Source: Chryseobacterium piperi
Lineage (GTDB): Bacteria; Bacteroidota; Bacteroidia; Flavobacteriales; Weeksellaceae
Assembly: GCF_002285635.2 (NCBI RefSeq)
Contig: NZ_CP023049.2
Coordinates: forward strand, 2,170,001 to 2,234,000
Length of the DNA: 64,000 nucleotides
Direction: 5' to 3'
Made by a program: the position numbers and the translations under genes. Below the pieces are notes generated by a model. It saw only the letters and a program-made list of their open reading frames with translations. It did not search any database and had not been told where the DNA came from. Shown here one piece after another: positions 1-9,244 of the stretch. Every line of letters begins with the position of its first letter. Within the stretch, counting starts at the first letter, position 1.

Positions 1-60
1 CGATCGCTCTGTTTTTACTATGAACCGCCTTCTAATTAGTTTCACTTTAGCACTCTTAGC

Positions 61-933
61 CTAGTTATTGGTAATCGTCTTATTTCCTTCTTTAATGGAT
101 CGGCTCAGTATTTTATTTTTTCTGAGCAAAAAATCAGGCATCAGATCTACCGGTAGATAAAATGCACTTTCGCCCTTATTCTGAAGTATATCTACAATTC
201 CAGGATTCCAGGTCAGTATTTTGTCAATTTCCACATTAAGTTCATCTGCGACTATACTCAAATTAAACCCCGCATTGATTTCTGTTTCTGCTAAAGAAGA
301 ATCAGGCTCACTTTGTCCTGTTCTCGATTCAAAAATCATATTCATACGGGCGTTATTGTAATTGCTAAGTACGTTTGGTAACTCACCTGTAGCATAACAG
401 GCATTTAAATATTTTTTAACATGATTAATGGTTTCTGCGGGTAAGTATTTGCTGAAAACATGATATTGTGAAGACCCTGCTGTCTCCATAGCTCTGGAAA
501 TATTTCCTTCTCCACAATTATAAGCTGCTACTACCGTGACCCAGTTGTTATATTTCTTATACAAATGAGCTAATGAAACCACCGCGGTTTTGGTACTTCT
601 ATATAAATCTGTACGACTTTGCTCAGACAAACCATATTGGTTGGCATGGGAAGTCATAAACTGCCATACCCCTACTGCTCCAGCTCCAGAAACCTGTCTT
701 CGATCGAACCCTGATTCAATAAGTGCCAGGTTTCTTAAATGCTTAGGCAAGCCTTTTTGAGATAATGAATATTCAATAAATTCAACCACCTCCTTGTTGG
801 CGTTGATGATATTTTTATACCTTCTCACACTAGTTTCAGAAGTATCAGAAGCTGAGAGAAATTGTCCACTTACAAAATGAGTAGAGATCAGCAATAATAA
901 ACTGGTAACACTATTTTTGAAATCTATTTTCAT
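61..933 (-). CDS. MltD-like lytic transglycosylase (SLT plus LysM-like), T6SS-linked
   Basis: Exported GH23 soluble-lytic-transglycosylase-type enzyme that would cleave periplasmic peptidoglycan. A hydrophobic N-terminus (about residues 8-23) serves as signal peptide. The SLT domain spans roughly 48-180, with the catalytic Glu in LIESGF (E73), followed by GAVGVWQFM and AAYNCGEGN. The C-terminal part (about 219-265, FNLSIVADELNVEIDKILTWNPGI) reads as one LysM-type peptidoglycan-binding repeat. It lies 64 bp downstream of clpV on the same strand. By inference it opens the cell wall for assembly of the T6SS envelope complex; a housekeeping MltD role is the alternative. Confidence 0.8.
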   Translation of the reverse strand: MKIDFKNSVTSLLLLISTHFVSGQFLSASDTSETSVRRYKNIINANKEVVEFIEYSLSQKGLPKHLRNLALIESGFDRRQVSGAGAVGVWQFMTSHANQYGLSEQSRTDLYRSTKTAVVSLAHLYKKYNNWVTVVAAYNCGEGNISRAMETAGSSQYHVFSKYLPAETINHVKKYLNACYATGELPNVLSNYNNARMNMIFESRTGQSEPDSSLAETEINAGFNLSIVADELNVEIDKILTWNPGIVDILQNKGESAFYLPVDLMPDFLLRKNKILSRSIKEGNKTITNN

Positions 934-997
934 TTCAATATTTTTAAGGGTAAAATTAAAAAATAAAAAGATGTATTAAATAATCTTATTTTTTAAT

Positions 998-3496
998 CTA
1001 TGATACCACTTTCCAAATTAATTTTTCTTCCTCGGCATTCCAGTCTACATTGATGATCTCTCCTGATTTTACCTCTTCTCTTACGATCATTTTTGAAATA
1101 GGTCTTGCCAGTTGTGCCCGGATAACTCCCGAAATCTGCCTTGCTCCATATTTGCTACTAAATCCTCCCAATGCAAGATTTTTCACAGCCTCATCGCTTA
1201 TGGTAAGAGTAATTCCTAATCTCGTTAATGAAGTATGAAGAGATTTCAACTGAATATTAAAGATTCTTTCTGCAATAGATTCCGTGATTGGTGCGAAAGG
1301 AATAATCTCGGTAATCCTGGCTAAGAACTCAGGTCTGAATCTCCCTGAATTAGACATAATCTGCATTAACGATGAAGATGCAGGAACCTTTCCTTCTTCA
1401 AATTGTCTGACTATTTCTTCACTTCCAATATTAGAGGTAAACAATATCAATGCATTACTAAAATCACCTTCTTTTCCAAGCTTATCATGTACTTTCCCTT
1501 CGTCCATGATCTGAAGAAATACATCAAAAACGGAATGGTGTGCTTTTTCGATTTCATCAAACAAAACCACCGTATAAGGCTGTTGCCTGATTTTATTAAC
1601 CAGCATTCCTCCTTCTTCATATCCCACATATCCCGGAGGCGCTCCATATAATAATGCTGCTGAATGCTCTTCTTTAAATTCGGACATATCAAAACGAACC
1701 ATTGCTTTTTCATCATTGAAAAGTAATTCAGCCATTGATTTCGCTAATTCCGTTTTTCCGGTTCCGGTTGGCCCAAGCAAAAAGAAGGATCCTATAGGTT
1801 GGCCCGGCTTATTTAATCCGCTTCGGTTTTCAACAATCGCATCCGAAAGTATTTTCAAAGCATGATCCTGACCTACTACCCTGTTTAATAAAAGGGATTC
1901 CATATTCAGAAGCTTTTCTTTTTCCTGAGCCTGGATTTTACCGATCGGAATATTCGTTTTAGCAGCCATTACCGCTGCTAATTCGAGACGGTCTACTTTT
2001 TCTCTTTTTTTAGATGCATGCTCAAGCAGTTCAGTAAAAGTATCGTCGATGATTTTCTTGATCTGGTCTACCGGCATCGAATTATCTATAGCCGGCTGCT
2101 CACTCAAAGATCCCCATAAAATAGGGCTTATTTTATCTCTGAGCAGGTTATAATTCCAGATCAGTTCATCTGCCTGATCCTTGTTATCTGTATATTCTTC
2201 TTTTAAAATATTTTCATAGCTTGCTTTCCAGCTTTCTAACTCTTTTTCTGAAAGCTCATCAAGCATTTTTATAGCAGCCATTGTTCTGTCCAACAGATCA
2301 ATAGCTGCATCAGGCAGCTTTTTCCCTTTTGCATATCGCTTGGCTAAGCGTACACATTCCGGTAAAGCCGTTTTTTCAACTTCTATATTATGATGTTTTT
2401 TATACCCGTCTAAAAGTACATCAATCATTTTTACACAAGTCTTTTCGTCCGGTTCGTTAACGGTAAGTACCTCAAAACGACGGTTGAAGGCTTGTTCCGG
2501 CTCAATAATTTTTCGATATTCTTCCTGAGTAGTCGCCCCAATAACCGTGATCTCACCTCTTGCCAATTCCGGCTTCAGCAGATTGGCTACATTTCCGATG
2601 CTTCCTTTAGGATCCAGTAGCGTGTGAATTTCATCAATAAATAAAATTGCTTTTTCAATCTTTTTGCATTCATTAATGACTTTCTTAAGACGATCTTCAA
2701 TCTCTCCTTTATAAGAAGTTCCAGCCAGTAATGCTCCCGTATCCAATTCCAGAAGCGTCGCATTTTTAAGCATTTCAGGAACATTCCCTTTAGTAATCTC
2801 AATAGCGAAGCCTTCCACTAAGGCAGTTTTCCCCACTCCCGGTTCTCCGATAATAATAACATTCGGCTTACTTCTCCGGCAAAGAATTTCGACCAGCATT
2901 CTTAACTCTTTGTCTCTACCAATAATATTTTCCAATGTCCCTTGTCTGGCCTCCGCCGTTCTGTCTACACAATAACTTTTAAGTGCAGGGAAAGAGGAAT
3001 CTGAAAAGTCAGATGTACTGGAAAAAATTGATGAAAAATCGCCATTTTCAGAAGCCGAGAACGGAGTATCTTTTCTGTATAAATTGAATATTTCGTGTTC
3101 TCTGAGAGGCAGTGATTTAAGCTGTTGCAATGAGAAGGCAACCTGTGGTTTTACAATAGCTGTAAGCAGACATATCGGAGTAATTTCATCAAGTCCTAAT
3201 TTTAACCTGATATCATCCGCCTCTTCTATAATCAGATCTACATGCTCGTCTTGTCCTACTTCATCAGGGAGATGAGTTGTTTTAGGATAATCCTCAATGC
3301 GCACATCCGCCCATTCGTAAAAATAACCCGGATCTTTATCGATGCTTTTCAGAAATTCATTCAGTCCGATATCTTTATGCATCAATGCCTGTAAGATGTG
3401 TGGCCCTCCATAAGTGCCGTTATAATTCTCTCTTGCTATCGACTGTGCAATATGAAAAAGCTGTTTTACTGTTTCGTTGGTTACTAGTACTCCCAT
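998..3496 (-). CDS. clpV: T6SS sheath-recycling ATPase ClpV (TssH)
   Basis: Class-II AAA+ unfoldase of 832 residues that disassembles the contracted T6SS sheath in the cytosol. The N-terminal Clp repeat domain covers about 1-150. The first AAA module has Walker A GEPGVGKT (217-224) and Walker B ILFIDEIH. The second has GPTGTGKT near residue 580 followed by FDMSEF and the C-terminal D2-small domain. ClpB shares this architecture, but the position in a locus with TssD, TssR and TssO and the short middle domain favour ClpV. About 390 bp separate it from tssD, so it may have its own promoter; I see no clear TAnnTTTG box there. Confidence 0.88.
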   Translation of the reverse strand: MGVLVTNETVKQLFHIAQSIARENYNGTYGGPHILQALMHKDIGLNEFLKSIDKDPGYFYEWADVRIEDYPKTTHLPDEVGQDEHVDLIIEEADDIRLKLGLDEITPICLLTAIVKPQVAFSLQQLKSLPLREHEIFNLYRKDTPFSASENGDFSSIFSSTSDFSDSSFPALKSYCVDRTAEARQGTLENIIGRDKELRMLVEILCRRSKPNVIIIGEPGVGKTALVEGFAIEITKGNVPEMLKNATLLELDTGALLAGTSYKGEIEDRLKKVINECKKIEKAILFIDEIHTLLDPKGSIGNVANLLKPELARGEITVIGATTQEEYRKIIEPEQAFNRRFEVLTVNEPDEKTCVKMIDVLLDGYKKHHNIEVEKTALPECVRLAKRYAKGKKLPDAAIDLLDRTMAAIKMLDELSEKELESWKASYENILKEEYTDNKDQADELIWNYNLLRDKISPILWGSLSEQPAIDNSMPVDQIKKIIDDTFTELLEHASKKREKVDRLELAAVMAAKTNIPIGKIQAQEKEKLLNMESLLLNRVVGQDHALKILSDAIVENRSGLNKPGQPIGSFFLLGPTGTGKTELAKSMAELLFNDEKAMVRFDMSEFKEEHSAALLYGAPPGYVGYEEGGMLVNKIRQQPYTVVLFDEIEKAHHSVFDVFLQIMDEGKVHDKLGKEGDFSNALILFTSNIGSEEIVRQFEEGKVPASSSLMQIMSNSGRFRPEFLARITEIIPFAPITESIAERIFNIQLKSLHTSLTRLGITLTISDEAVKNLALGGFSSKYGARQISGVIRAQLARPISKMIVREEVKSGEIINVDWNAEEEKLIWKVVS

Positions 3497-3884
3497 TGAT
3501 AATTTTCTTATATTAATATAAAATATGTGTCTTTGTTTCTAATATTTTTTATGTTGATTAAGCAACGAACAATATGAGATTCCACAAGAGATACCTTCAC
3601 CAGACTTTAAATCCGTTACGATCTTTTTGTACTTTCCGAATACTGGATGTACCAAAAGAAAAACCTCGCATTTTTTCAGGTGTGGTTAACATATTTTCGT
3701 GATTATGATGTGGTTTAAAGGTAAAAAAAAATATTCAATCAGTCGCTTTTTCATTAAAGTATTACACAATAGAACCTTGAGTTTACTATATTTTACCTAC
3801 AAAATTTGTTTTGAAGCAAAAAGACTGCCTTTTTGAAGGACAGTCTCTCTCTTTATGAATGTGGATTACTGTGTGTTGTATTAA
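3497..3884. other. Intergenic gap between clpV and tssD, possible 24-codon ORF
   Basis: This AT-rich stretch of 388 bp holds the tssD terminator at its right end. On the minus strand an ATG at 3669-3671 opens a 24-codon frame ending at TGA 3597-3599 (MRGFSFGTSSIRKVQKDRNG, then FKVW). It is basic and less AT-rich than its surroundings. Nothing else is recognisable. A frame this short can arise by chance, so it is not called as a gene. Confidence 0.4.
3818..3846 (-). terminator. Intrinsic terminator after tssD
   Basis: Read on the minus strand, AGACTG-(T)CCTT-CAAA-AAGG-CAGTCT forms a bulged 10-bp stem followed directly by TTTTTGC. It lies about 40 bp past the tssD stop, which fits a tube-protein transcript that ends before clpV. 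Confidence 0.75.
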
Positions 3885-4289
3885 TTAGCTGGTTGGCCAT
3901 AAACCTTCGTATGCTGCTTTACCATAATCAATTTTCTCTGCACTTACGACAAAGCTGATCAACATGCTGTTGTCGTCTACGGCGTCGAAATCTACTTCAT
4001 GTTGAATAACATAGCCATTCTCCCACTTTAAGGTAATTAATGTACCTTCCTCGTGAGACTTATTGAATGTAACTTCTCCGGTTGTTGGCTTGTATTTTCC
4101 ATTTAAAAGACTTTCAAGAATATCAGACTTATCTGTGGCCTCAACAGTCAGTTTAACAATTGCGTTTGATGGGTCTGATGCCACCCTTCCAGATACATCC
4201 GTTGATCTGGAAACACTGTAATTAAGTTTTAATAATTTTTGACCCTCGCCTCCGTTGAATTTTAAAATCCCTCTTGAATTGTTTGCCAT
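3885..4289 (-). CDS. tssD: T6SS tube protein TssD (Bacteroidota Hcp)
   Basis: Small protein of 134 residues with the beta-rich Hcp-like fold typical of Bacteroidota TssD (start MANNSRGILKFNGGEG, end YGKAAYEGLWPTS). Hexameric rings stack into the inner tube that carries effectors through the contractile sheath. No signal peptide is present, as expected for a tube subunit loaded in the cytosol. It is a single-gene transcription unit: a TTTG/TATATTTG promoter and a tandem repeat lie upstream and an intrinsic terminator downstream. That fits a structural subunit needed in large excess over the rest of the machine. Confidence 0.9.
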   Translation of the reverse strand: MANNSRGILKFNGGEGQKLLKLNYSVSRSTDVSGRVASDPSNAIVKLTVEATDKSDILESLLNGKYKPTTGEVTFNKSHEEGTLITLKWENGYVIQHEVDFDAVDDNSMLISFVVSAEKIDYGKAAYEGLWPTS

Positions 4290-4341
4290 GATTGTGAAAT
4301 TTTAATCGTTAATACTATTTTGTGATGCGGTGATTGTAAAA

Positions 4342-4371
4342 CAAATATAATATCATTACCAATATCGCAAA
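4342..4371 (-). promoter_or_regulatory. Bacteroidota-type promoter of tssD
   Basis: On the minus strand TTTG (4368-4371), an 18-bp spacer and TATATTTG (4342-4349) match the Bacteroidota -33/-7 consensus closely. The distance to the tssD ATG (4287-4289) leaves a leader of about 45 nt. Confidence 0.7.
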
Positions 4372-4397
4372 AGCTTTTAAATCTATTTCTGATTTTT

Positions 4398-4435
4398 TGT
4401 AGTAGTTCTACGATCTGATGTAGTAATTCTACGAT
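4398..4435 (-). repeat. Tandem 17-bp repeat, 21-bp period, upstream of the tssD promoter
   Basis: Two copies of TGTAGTA(G/A)TTCTACGAT at 4398-4414 and 4419-4435 differ at one base and start 21 bp apart, two helical turns. Each copy contains a short GTAG/CTAC inverted repeat. They end about 27 bp upstream of the -33 box, the usual place for a class-I activator site. The binding protein is unknown. Confidence 0.7.
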
Positions 4436-4558
4436 AGAAGATATAGAAAAACCGGTAACTAATTTGCTGCTATACATTTACAGAGATTCAAATATGAATC
4501 TCCATTTATTTATTGTATACGGAAAAGAGAAATATTTTAAATTGACAGACACAAAAAA

Positions 4559-4578
4559 AGCGGAATTAAAATTCCGCT
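4559..4578 (-). terminator. Intrinsic terminator after tssR
   Basis: AGCGGAAT and ATTCCGCT form a perfect 8-bp stem with a 4-nt loop. On the minus strand a run of seven T follows. It lies 22 bp past the tssR stop and closes the tssO-to-tssR transcription unit. Confidence 0.85.
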
Positions 4579-4599
4579 TTCAGATATCATTATAGATAA

Positions 4600-6999
4600 T
4601 TAATGCTTTGTATATTCAGGTTCCTCTACAGGAAGCATGGTTGGCATAAAATACTCATTAAGCCAATAGAATGTTTGCCCGTTTTGCTGGATCTTTACAG
4701 CAGGATCATTTCTATGGTTAAGTAATCTGTCTGCTAAATCTTTATAGTGACGGAAATAACTTCTAACCGTTTCATTAGTAACAATCTTAGACTTTCTCCA
4801 GCCCTTCAACTTGTACTTAGACATCAGTTCTTCTTCCGAATTATCAAAACCGGTAGCCATCCCTACTGCATAAGACATAGGCTGCTCATATAAATCACCT
4901 TTATCAATGAACTTCGTTGTAGGATTATACTTTTTAAGAATTTGTACAAATTCTTTAATAGCTCTGGATTGACTAAAATCAGCCCTGGCAGCACCTGTCT
5001 TATCGTAAACTTCAGTGTAGAAAGCTTTAAGGTTATCGTATTCTGTTTCAGAAATCAGAATTCCTTTTTCAAGACCCGGCTTAAACTCTTTTAATTCTTT
5101 CGGGATATATCCTTTTACCAGGAACGGACTTCCATAATTGATAAGCTGCGCTGCAATTCCGGCCGGAACAGGATTAGTAAGTCCTGGATATATATATTTA
5201 TATTTTAAGTCTACATCTGTTCTTCCTGCTCCTACTGAAGAATGGAAGTAATCATTGAGAGAGTTATCGATCGTTGTGTTATCCAGCGTAACCTGAGATA
5301 TTAAACTATCAACAGATTTTTTTAAATATCCCGGAGTTGTAATATCTCCCTTCTTAGGAAAAATAACAAATCCCTGTGACATACTTTGCTTTGGATAGTC
5401 TAACGAAAAGAAACCCGAATCCCCTTCCACAAGGCTAAAGTTATTCTTCGTTAAAACATCATTTTGATTAATGATCTTTTGCTTTTTAAGCTCAGCGATA
5501 TTCTTAGCAGTGTTTGTAACAACATTTTCAGAAAGTAGTACAAAATCATTATACGTATCAGATGCTCTCGCACTGGTCTGGAACATAATCAATCTGGCCT
5601 GTGCCTGAGTAAGAGAATTGATCACTCCATACATATTTCCGCTCTGATTTGCAGATGTTCCTACTGTAATCACAATATTCGTCTCATCCGGAACCGTAGA
5701 AAGCAGGTTTCCGGCAGCCATAAGACCTTCATTTACCGGCTGATATCCACTATTATTGGGGCAATTCATTTCATTAGCCTTCTGGTCGATGAATGTTGTT
5801 ATTTTACTGTAATCCTGGCTAAGGTTAGATACAGCTACATTATCACCACACGCATTGTTTTTATAGAGCACCACTCCATACTTCACAGAATTGAAATAGG
5901 AAGGCTTCTCAAACCTAAGCTGTAAATCTTGTAATAAAGATTTTACAATAGGTGCATAAGGAGCGTTCGGTCCACTGATATCCAATGCAAAAACAATATT
6001 TATTTTTTTATTTTTCTCAGTAATTTCCCGGTAACGGTCAAAGTAAATAGGTTCCCCCAATACATTGAATACATAGTTTTTACTATAATCTAGAATATTA
6101 GTAAAGTATTTCGTTTTTGAATCTGGAGTCTGCGCTTCTTTTAATCCTAAATTAACAGGGAAAATATTCTCAAGAGGTGTTCTTTTATTAACGTCGGTAA
6201 GAAGAACTGCAGTTCTGTTTTCCGTATTGCTTCCTCCTGGCGCCCCTTCATGTATACCCAGTGTACTTTCTGTAACACCGGTTGTATTTTTCATTTTTAC
6301 AGCAGAACGCTGTCCCCATGCCGAAATAACATTCGAGCTCACCCAGCCATACAAGCTATTATCGATACTGTCCATATCTACGCTTGGCTTTTTCCCTACC
6401 AGAAACCTTTTATTGTTTTCAGCCTGCTTGTAGACATATACAATCTGTCCGTTAGGAATCTTTACATTAGCTGTCTCGATTAAACTTGGAGAATTGAAAA
6501 CCATGATGGAATCATTCTTATAGTACCTTTCCGCGCTTCTGATAACATCACTGTTACTTGGAACCACCGCTACTCTTACAGGATAGCCTGTTTTTTCATC
6601 TTTTAAAGAATTGCTCCAAAGAAGAAGATCCGATTCAGGAATCCATCCATAGGTTTTAATAGCTTTTGACGACACTTTTTTCATTAGTGCATCCGGAATA
6701 TATTCCGCTACCTTCACCATTCCGTCTCTATGTTTTAAAACCATTAAAGGTTCCAGGAATTTAACTTCTTTAAATGATTTCTCATCACTTTTATCCAGAT
6801 AAGCTGTATTTCTGGAGCGATCTGAAATAGCGATCCATGGAACTGATTTCTTTGAATATCCATTAATAACCGAGGCATTATCAATTTGCCCATATTGCGA
6901 CGGCTCAGGAGTCTTTTTGGACGGCAGCTTTACCTGACAGCTCGTCAGTACTATCGAAACGCCTATATAATATGCTGCTAGAGGAAATTTATTTTTCAT
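4600..6999 (-). CDS. tssR: T6SS lipoprotein TssR with vWA-like domain
   Basis: Large envelope protein (799 residues) of the Bacteroidota-specific T6SS membrane complex (TssN/O/P/Q/R). The start gives a lipoprotein signal peptide with lipobox LTSC (Cys21). The N-terminal half contains SH3-like beta-rich segments with recurrent YGW(I/V) motifs. A von Willebrand A-like domain begins near residue 330 (KINIVFALDISGPNAPY), with DISGPN as a partial MIDAS motif. The C-terminal region is mostly helical. It is the last gene of a five-gene minus-strand set and is followed by a strong terminator. The TssR name rests on length, lipobox, vWA-like motif and locus. Confidence 0.8.
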   Translation of the reverse strand: MKNKFPLAAYYIGVSIVLTSCQVKLPSKKTPEPSQYGQIDNASVINGYSKKSVPWIAISDRSRNTAYLDKSDEKSFKEVKFLEPLMVLKHRDGMVKVAEYIPDALMKKVSSKAIKTYGWIPESDLLLWSNSLKDEKTGYPVRVAVVPSNSDVIRSAERYYKNDSIMVFNSPSLIETANVKIPNGQIVYVYKQAENNKRFLVGKKPSVDMDSIDNSLYGWVSSNVISAWGQRSAVKMKNTTGVTESTLGIHEGAPGGSNTENRTAVLLTDVNKRTPLENIFPVNLGLKEAQTPDSKTKYFTNILDYSKNYVFNVLGEPIYFDRYREITEKNKKINIVFALDISGPNAPYAPIVKSLLQDLQLRFEKPSYFNSVKYGVVLYKNNACGDNVAVSNLSQDYSKITTFIDQKANEMNCPNNSGYQPVNEGLMAAGNLLSTVPDETNIVITVGTSANQSGNMYGVINSLTQAQARLIMFQTSARASDTYNDFVLLSENVVTNTAKNIAELKKQKIINQNDVLTKNNFSLVEGDSGFFSLDYPKQSMSQGFVIFPKKGDITTPGYLKKSVDSLISQVTLDNTTIDNSLNDYFHSSVGAGRTDVDLKYKYIYPGLTNPVPAGIAAQLINYGSPFLVKGYIPKELKEFKPGLEKGILISETEYDNLKAFYTEVYDKTGAARADFSQSRAIKEFVQILKKYNPTTKFIDKGDLYEQPMSYAVGMATGFDNSEEELMSKYKLKGWRKSKIVTNETVRSYFRHYKDLADRLLNHRNDPAVKIQQNGQTFYWLNEYFMPTMLPVEEPEYTKH

Positions 7000-7047
7000 C
7001 CTATTTTATTCTTTTATGATTGGGGTGCCCAATAACTGGGTAATAAT

Positions 7048-7959
7048 TTATTTACTTTGATTGATATCCACTTTGGTTACACAGTTTTGAGCATCATCAA
7101 AATTTACTTTTACGGTTTGAATAATCGTATTTTTATCAAACTGTAATCCCGCACAGTACATATAGAAATTATTCACTTTACTGTCGGTTACTTTTACTAC
7201 AGTATTTTCGTTATTACACAGGTATTTTTGAAGCAGATAATTATAATGAGAATTAAAATTATTTCCATTAGCGATCTGTTGTAAATGGTATTTAAAATCA
7301 TTATCAATCTTTGCATAGGCATCCTCTACACTTACTTCATCATCTTCCAGTGCATCATAATAAGGAAGGATTTTGATACGGTGCAGCACGGGTTCCACAT
7401 TTTCATTCGTGTACAATGTCACGATATAATCTCCCGGCTCTTTATAAGAGTAGATAGCCAACTTATCTTTAGAATCCGTACTTCCGCTTTCCCCAAACTT
7501 CCAGCTGAACTGAGTAGCATTAGAGATCGCACGAAACTGCACATTTTCATGCTGCATTGCCTGCGCAGGAGCTTCTATGGTGGTTCTTACTTTAGCGGTA
7601 TCTACCGGTTTTGAAAGAGGTCTTGCAGACACCAGTACAGGAAAGGATTTTGAGTATTTATTATCAATCATAAGGGTTACCGAATAGTACCCCGGTCTGC
7701 TATAAAAGTGAAAGCCATTGCTTTTATCAGAAGTTGCTCCGTCTCCGAAATTCCATTTCTTGGTTTTTGCAAATTGAGTTTTATCTTCAAATAAAAGAGT
7801 ATCGCCTACTGACAAGGTGGACGGATATACATCCCCTATAATGTCATCGGCAGAATGAATGATTTTTTTCTGCAGCCATAATGCAACAAGAGCAGCAATC
7901 AGCAATGTTGCAATAACACCGATAATAATGTTCTTTTTGTTCTTTTGAAAATAATTCAT
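7048..7959 (-). CDS. PKD-repeat inner-membrane protein of the T6SS (TssP-like)
   Basis: Single-pass protein of 303 residues: a positively charged N-terminus, one transmembrane helix (about 12-29), then a periplasmic part. Two PKD-type beta domains are visible through WNFGDGATSD...YYSVTLM and FSWKFGESGSTD...GDYIVTLY. The C-terminal third has two cysteines (YMYCAGL, AQNCVTK) that could form a disulphide. It lies between the TssO-like genes and tssR, so it is probably part of the same membrane complex. I assign it to the TssP position by order and topology only. Confidence 0.65.
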   Translation of the reverse strand: MNYFQKNKKNIIIGVIATLLIAALVALWLQKKIIHSADDIIGDVYPSTLSVGDTLLFEDKTQFAKTKKWNFGDGATSDKSNGFHFYSRPGYYSVTLMIDNKYSKSFPVLVSARPLSKPVDTAKVRTTIEAPAQAMQHENVQFRAISNATQFSWKFGESGSTDSKDKLAIYSYKEPGDYIVTLYTNENVEPVLHRIKILPYYDALEDDEVSVEDAYAKIDNDFKYHLQQIANGNNFNSHYNYLLQKYLCNNENTVVKVTDSKVNNFYMYCAGLQFDKNTIIQTVKVNFDDAQNCVTKVDINQSK

Positions 7960-8006
7960 AGTTATAATTGTGAAGTGATTGTGTTGGGTAATAGTTGTTC
8001 CTGCAT

Positions 8007-8528
8007 TTACTGAGTTCTGTCTTTTAATGCATTTGCGCGTTGGCTTACACGGTCTCTTTTTTCTTTAAGGCCTATCATACATTCCTGATACTTCTTTTCA
8101 AAAAGTTTGATGTCTTCTGTTGTGCTGGAGATAATCTGTTTATCTTCAAAATACATTTTATAGAAATGAGCGATCTGCGGATAAGCATCCTTACGGATAT
8201 CAATGATATCAACACCAAAAGAACCGTTAATATCATTAATTCCGGTTTGAATTGTATTTTCCACAAAAGGTTCCGTCGTTTCGTTGGTCAATTTTTGAAT
8301 CTGAACAAATGTAGAATCTACTAAACGCTGTGTAAGTTTTTGCTGCTGATCAAATTTTGCTTTTTCTTCAAGTTTCTGAATAGAAAGAATATCTTCATCT
8401 GAAAAAGGAGATTTAAATCTTTTAAGAAAGATAATTCCAAGAAAGATAATCGCAGCTAAAAGCATTAAAATCAAGTAGAAAAATTGATACTGCTTTTCTT
8501 TTTTAGATAATGTAACTTGTCCTTGCAT
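8007..8528 (-). CDS. Single-pass coiled-coil protein of the T6SS membrane complex, TssO-like
   Basis: The frame is open upstream to 8603, but the ATG at 8526-8528 is preferred: the protein then starts MQGQVTLSKKEKQYQFFYLI, just after the upstream gene ends (8533). One transmembrane helix (about residues 17-36) is followed by a charged periplasmic part predicted to be coiled coil (LEEKAKFDQQQKLTQRLVD). It has the same size, topology and layout as the next gene upstream. It may be a second TssO-like subunit or another component of the TssN-R complex. No catalytic motif is seen. Confidence 0.65.
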   Translation of the reverse strand: MQGQVTLSKKEKQYQFFYLILMLLAAIIFLGIIFLKRFKSPFSDEDILSIQKLEEKAKFDQQQKLTQRLVDSTFVQIQKLTNETTEPFVENTIQTGINDINGSFGVDIIDIRKDAYPQIAHFYKMYFEDKQIISSTTEDIKLFEKKYQECMIGLKEKRDRVSQRANALKDRTQ

Positions 8529-8532
8529 AATG

Positions 8533-9063
8533 TTATCTTTTTCTTCTGCTTCCCGAAAACTTTCTTGTAGGATCCTTGGCCAGAACACTTTCCACACCGG
8601 CAACTTTGCCTGTACACAAATTCAAATCCCTGATTGCAATCTTTTTCTTATTAGAAACTTCCACAATCTGGTTCTTTAAATTCAACATCGGCCTGATTTG
8701 TTTCATTAAACTGGAATAATGCTTAAAATTATCCACACTATCCTTGCCCATGATATTCTTAGCATTGTTCACATTGTCTATAATATCATTTCTAAGGAAG
8801 ATATCATTTTCTACCCTGTTCAATCTGCTCATTCTGCTAAAAATAGTATCGACCTGTACTCGTAGTATATCACTTCGGCCCAGCAGCTGTCTGTAATTTT
8901 CAGCTTCTCGGCTGATCCCATCTGTCTGTGTATCATAGCTTTTAAAAAAGAAAAATACACTGGTAAAAGAAACAGCGGCTAAAACAACAAAGGACAAAAC
9001 AAACTTCCAAATGCCCGTCCTGACGTCTGATTTATTTAATTTTCTTTCCCTATTTGAAGACAT
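8533..9063 (-). CDS. tssO: T6SS transmembrane protein TssO
   Basis: Protein of 176 residues with a short cytosolic tail (SSNRERKLNKSDVRTGIWK), one transmembrane helix (about 20-41) and a helical periplasmic region rich in heptads (FSRMSRLNRVENDIFLRNDII). These are the features of the Bacteroidota TssO family, an inner-membrane part of the T6SS anchoring complex. It is the first gene of the minus-strand unit that runs to tssR, with only 4 bp before the next coding start. The 181-bp upstream gap is shared with the divergent response regulator gene. Confidence 0.75.
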   Translation of the reverse strand: MSSNRERKLNKSDVRTGIWKFVLSFVVLAAVSFTSVFFFFKSYDTQTDGISREAENYRQLLGRSDILRVQVDTIFSRMSRLNRVENDIFLRNDIIDNVNNAKNIMGKDSVDNFKHYSSLMKQIRPMLNLKNQIVEVSNKKKIAIRDLNLCTGKVAGVESVLAKDPTRKFSGSRRKR

Positions 9064-9244
9064 ATTTTTGTGATTTGTTTGGGTCTGTGAAAATATAAAA
9101 AAAAAAATTCCTGCACAATATCTAACTTTTCAGTGAAATACTAACATAATTTTCATTTAAATTAAGATTAATTTTAAATTTAATAAGTTTTTCTTAATTT
9201 AGGCCTCTAAATTTTAATTATCACAAGCCAAATCGATATTAAAA

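Noticed and set aside
1050..1651. Plus-strand frames opposite clpV
   Set aside because: Antisense to a well-supported AAA+ gene with no domain of their own.
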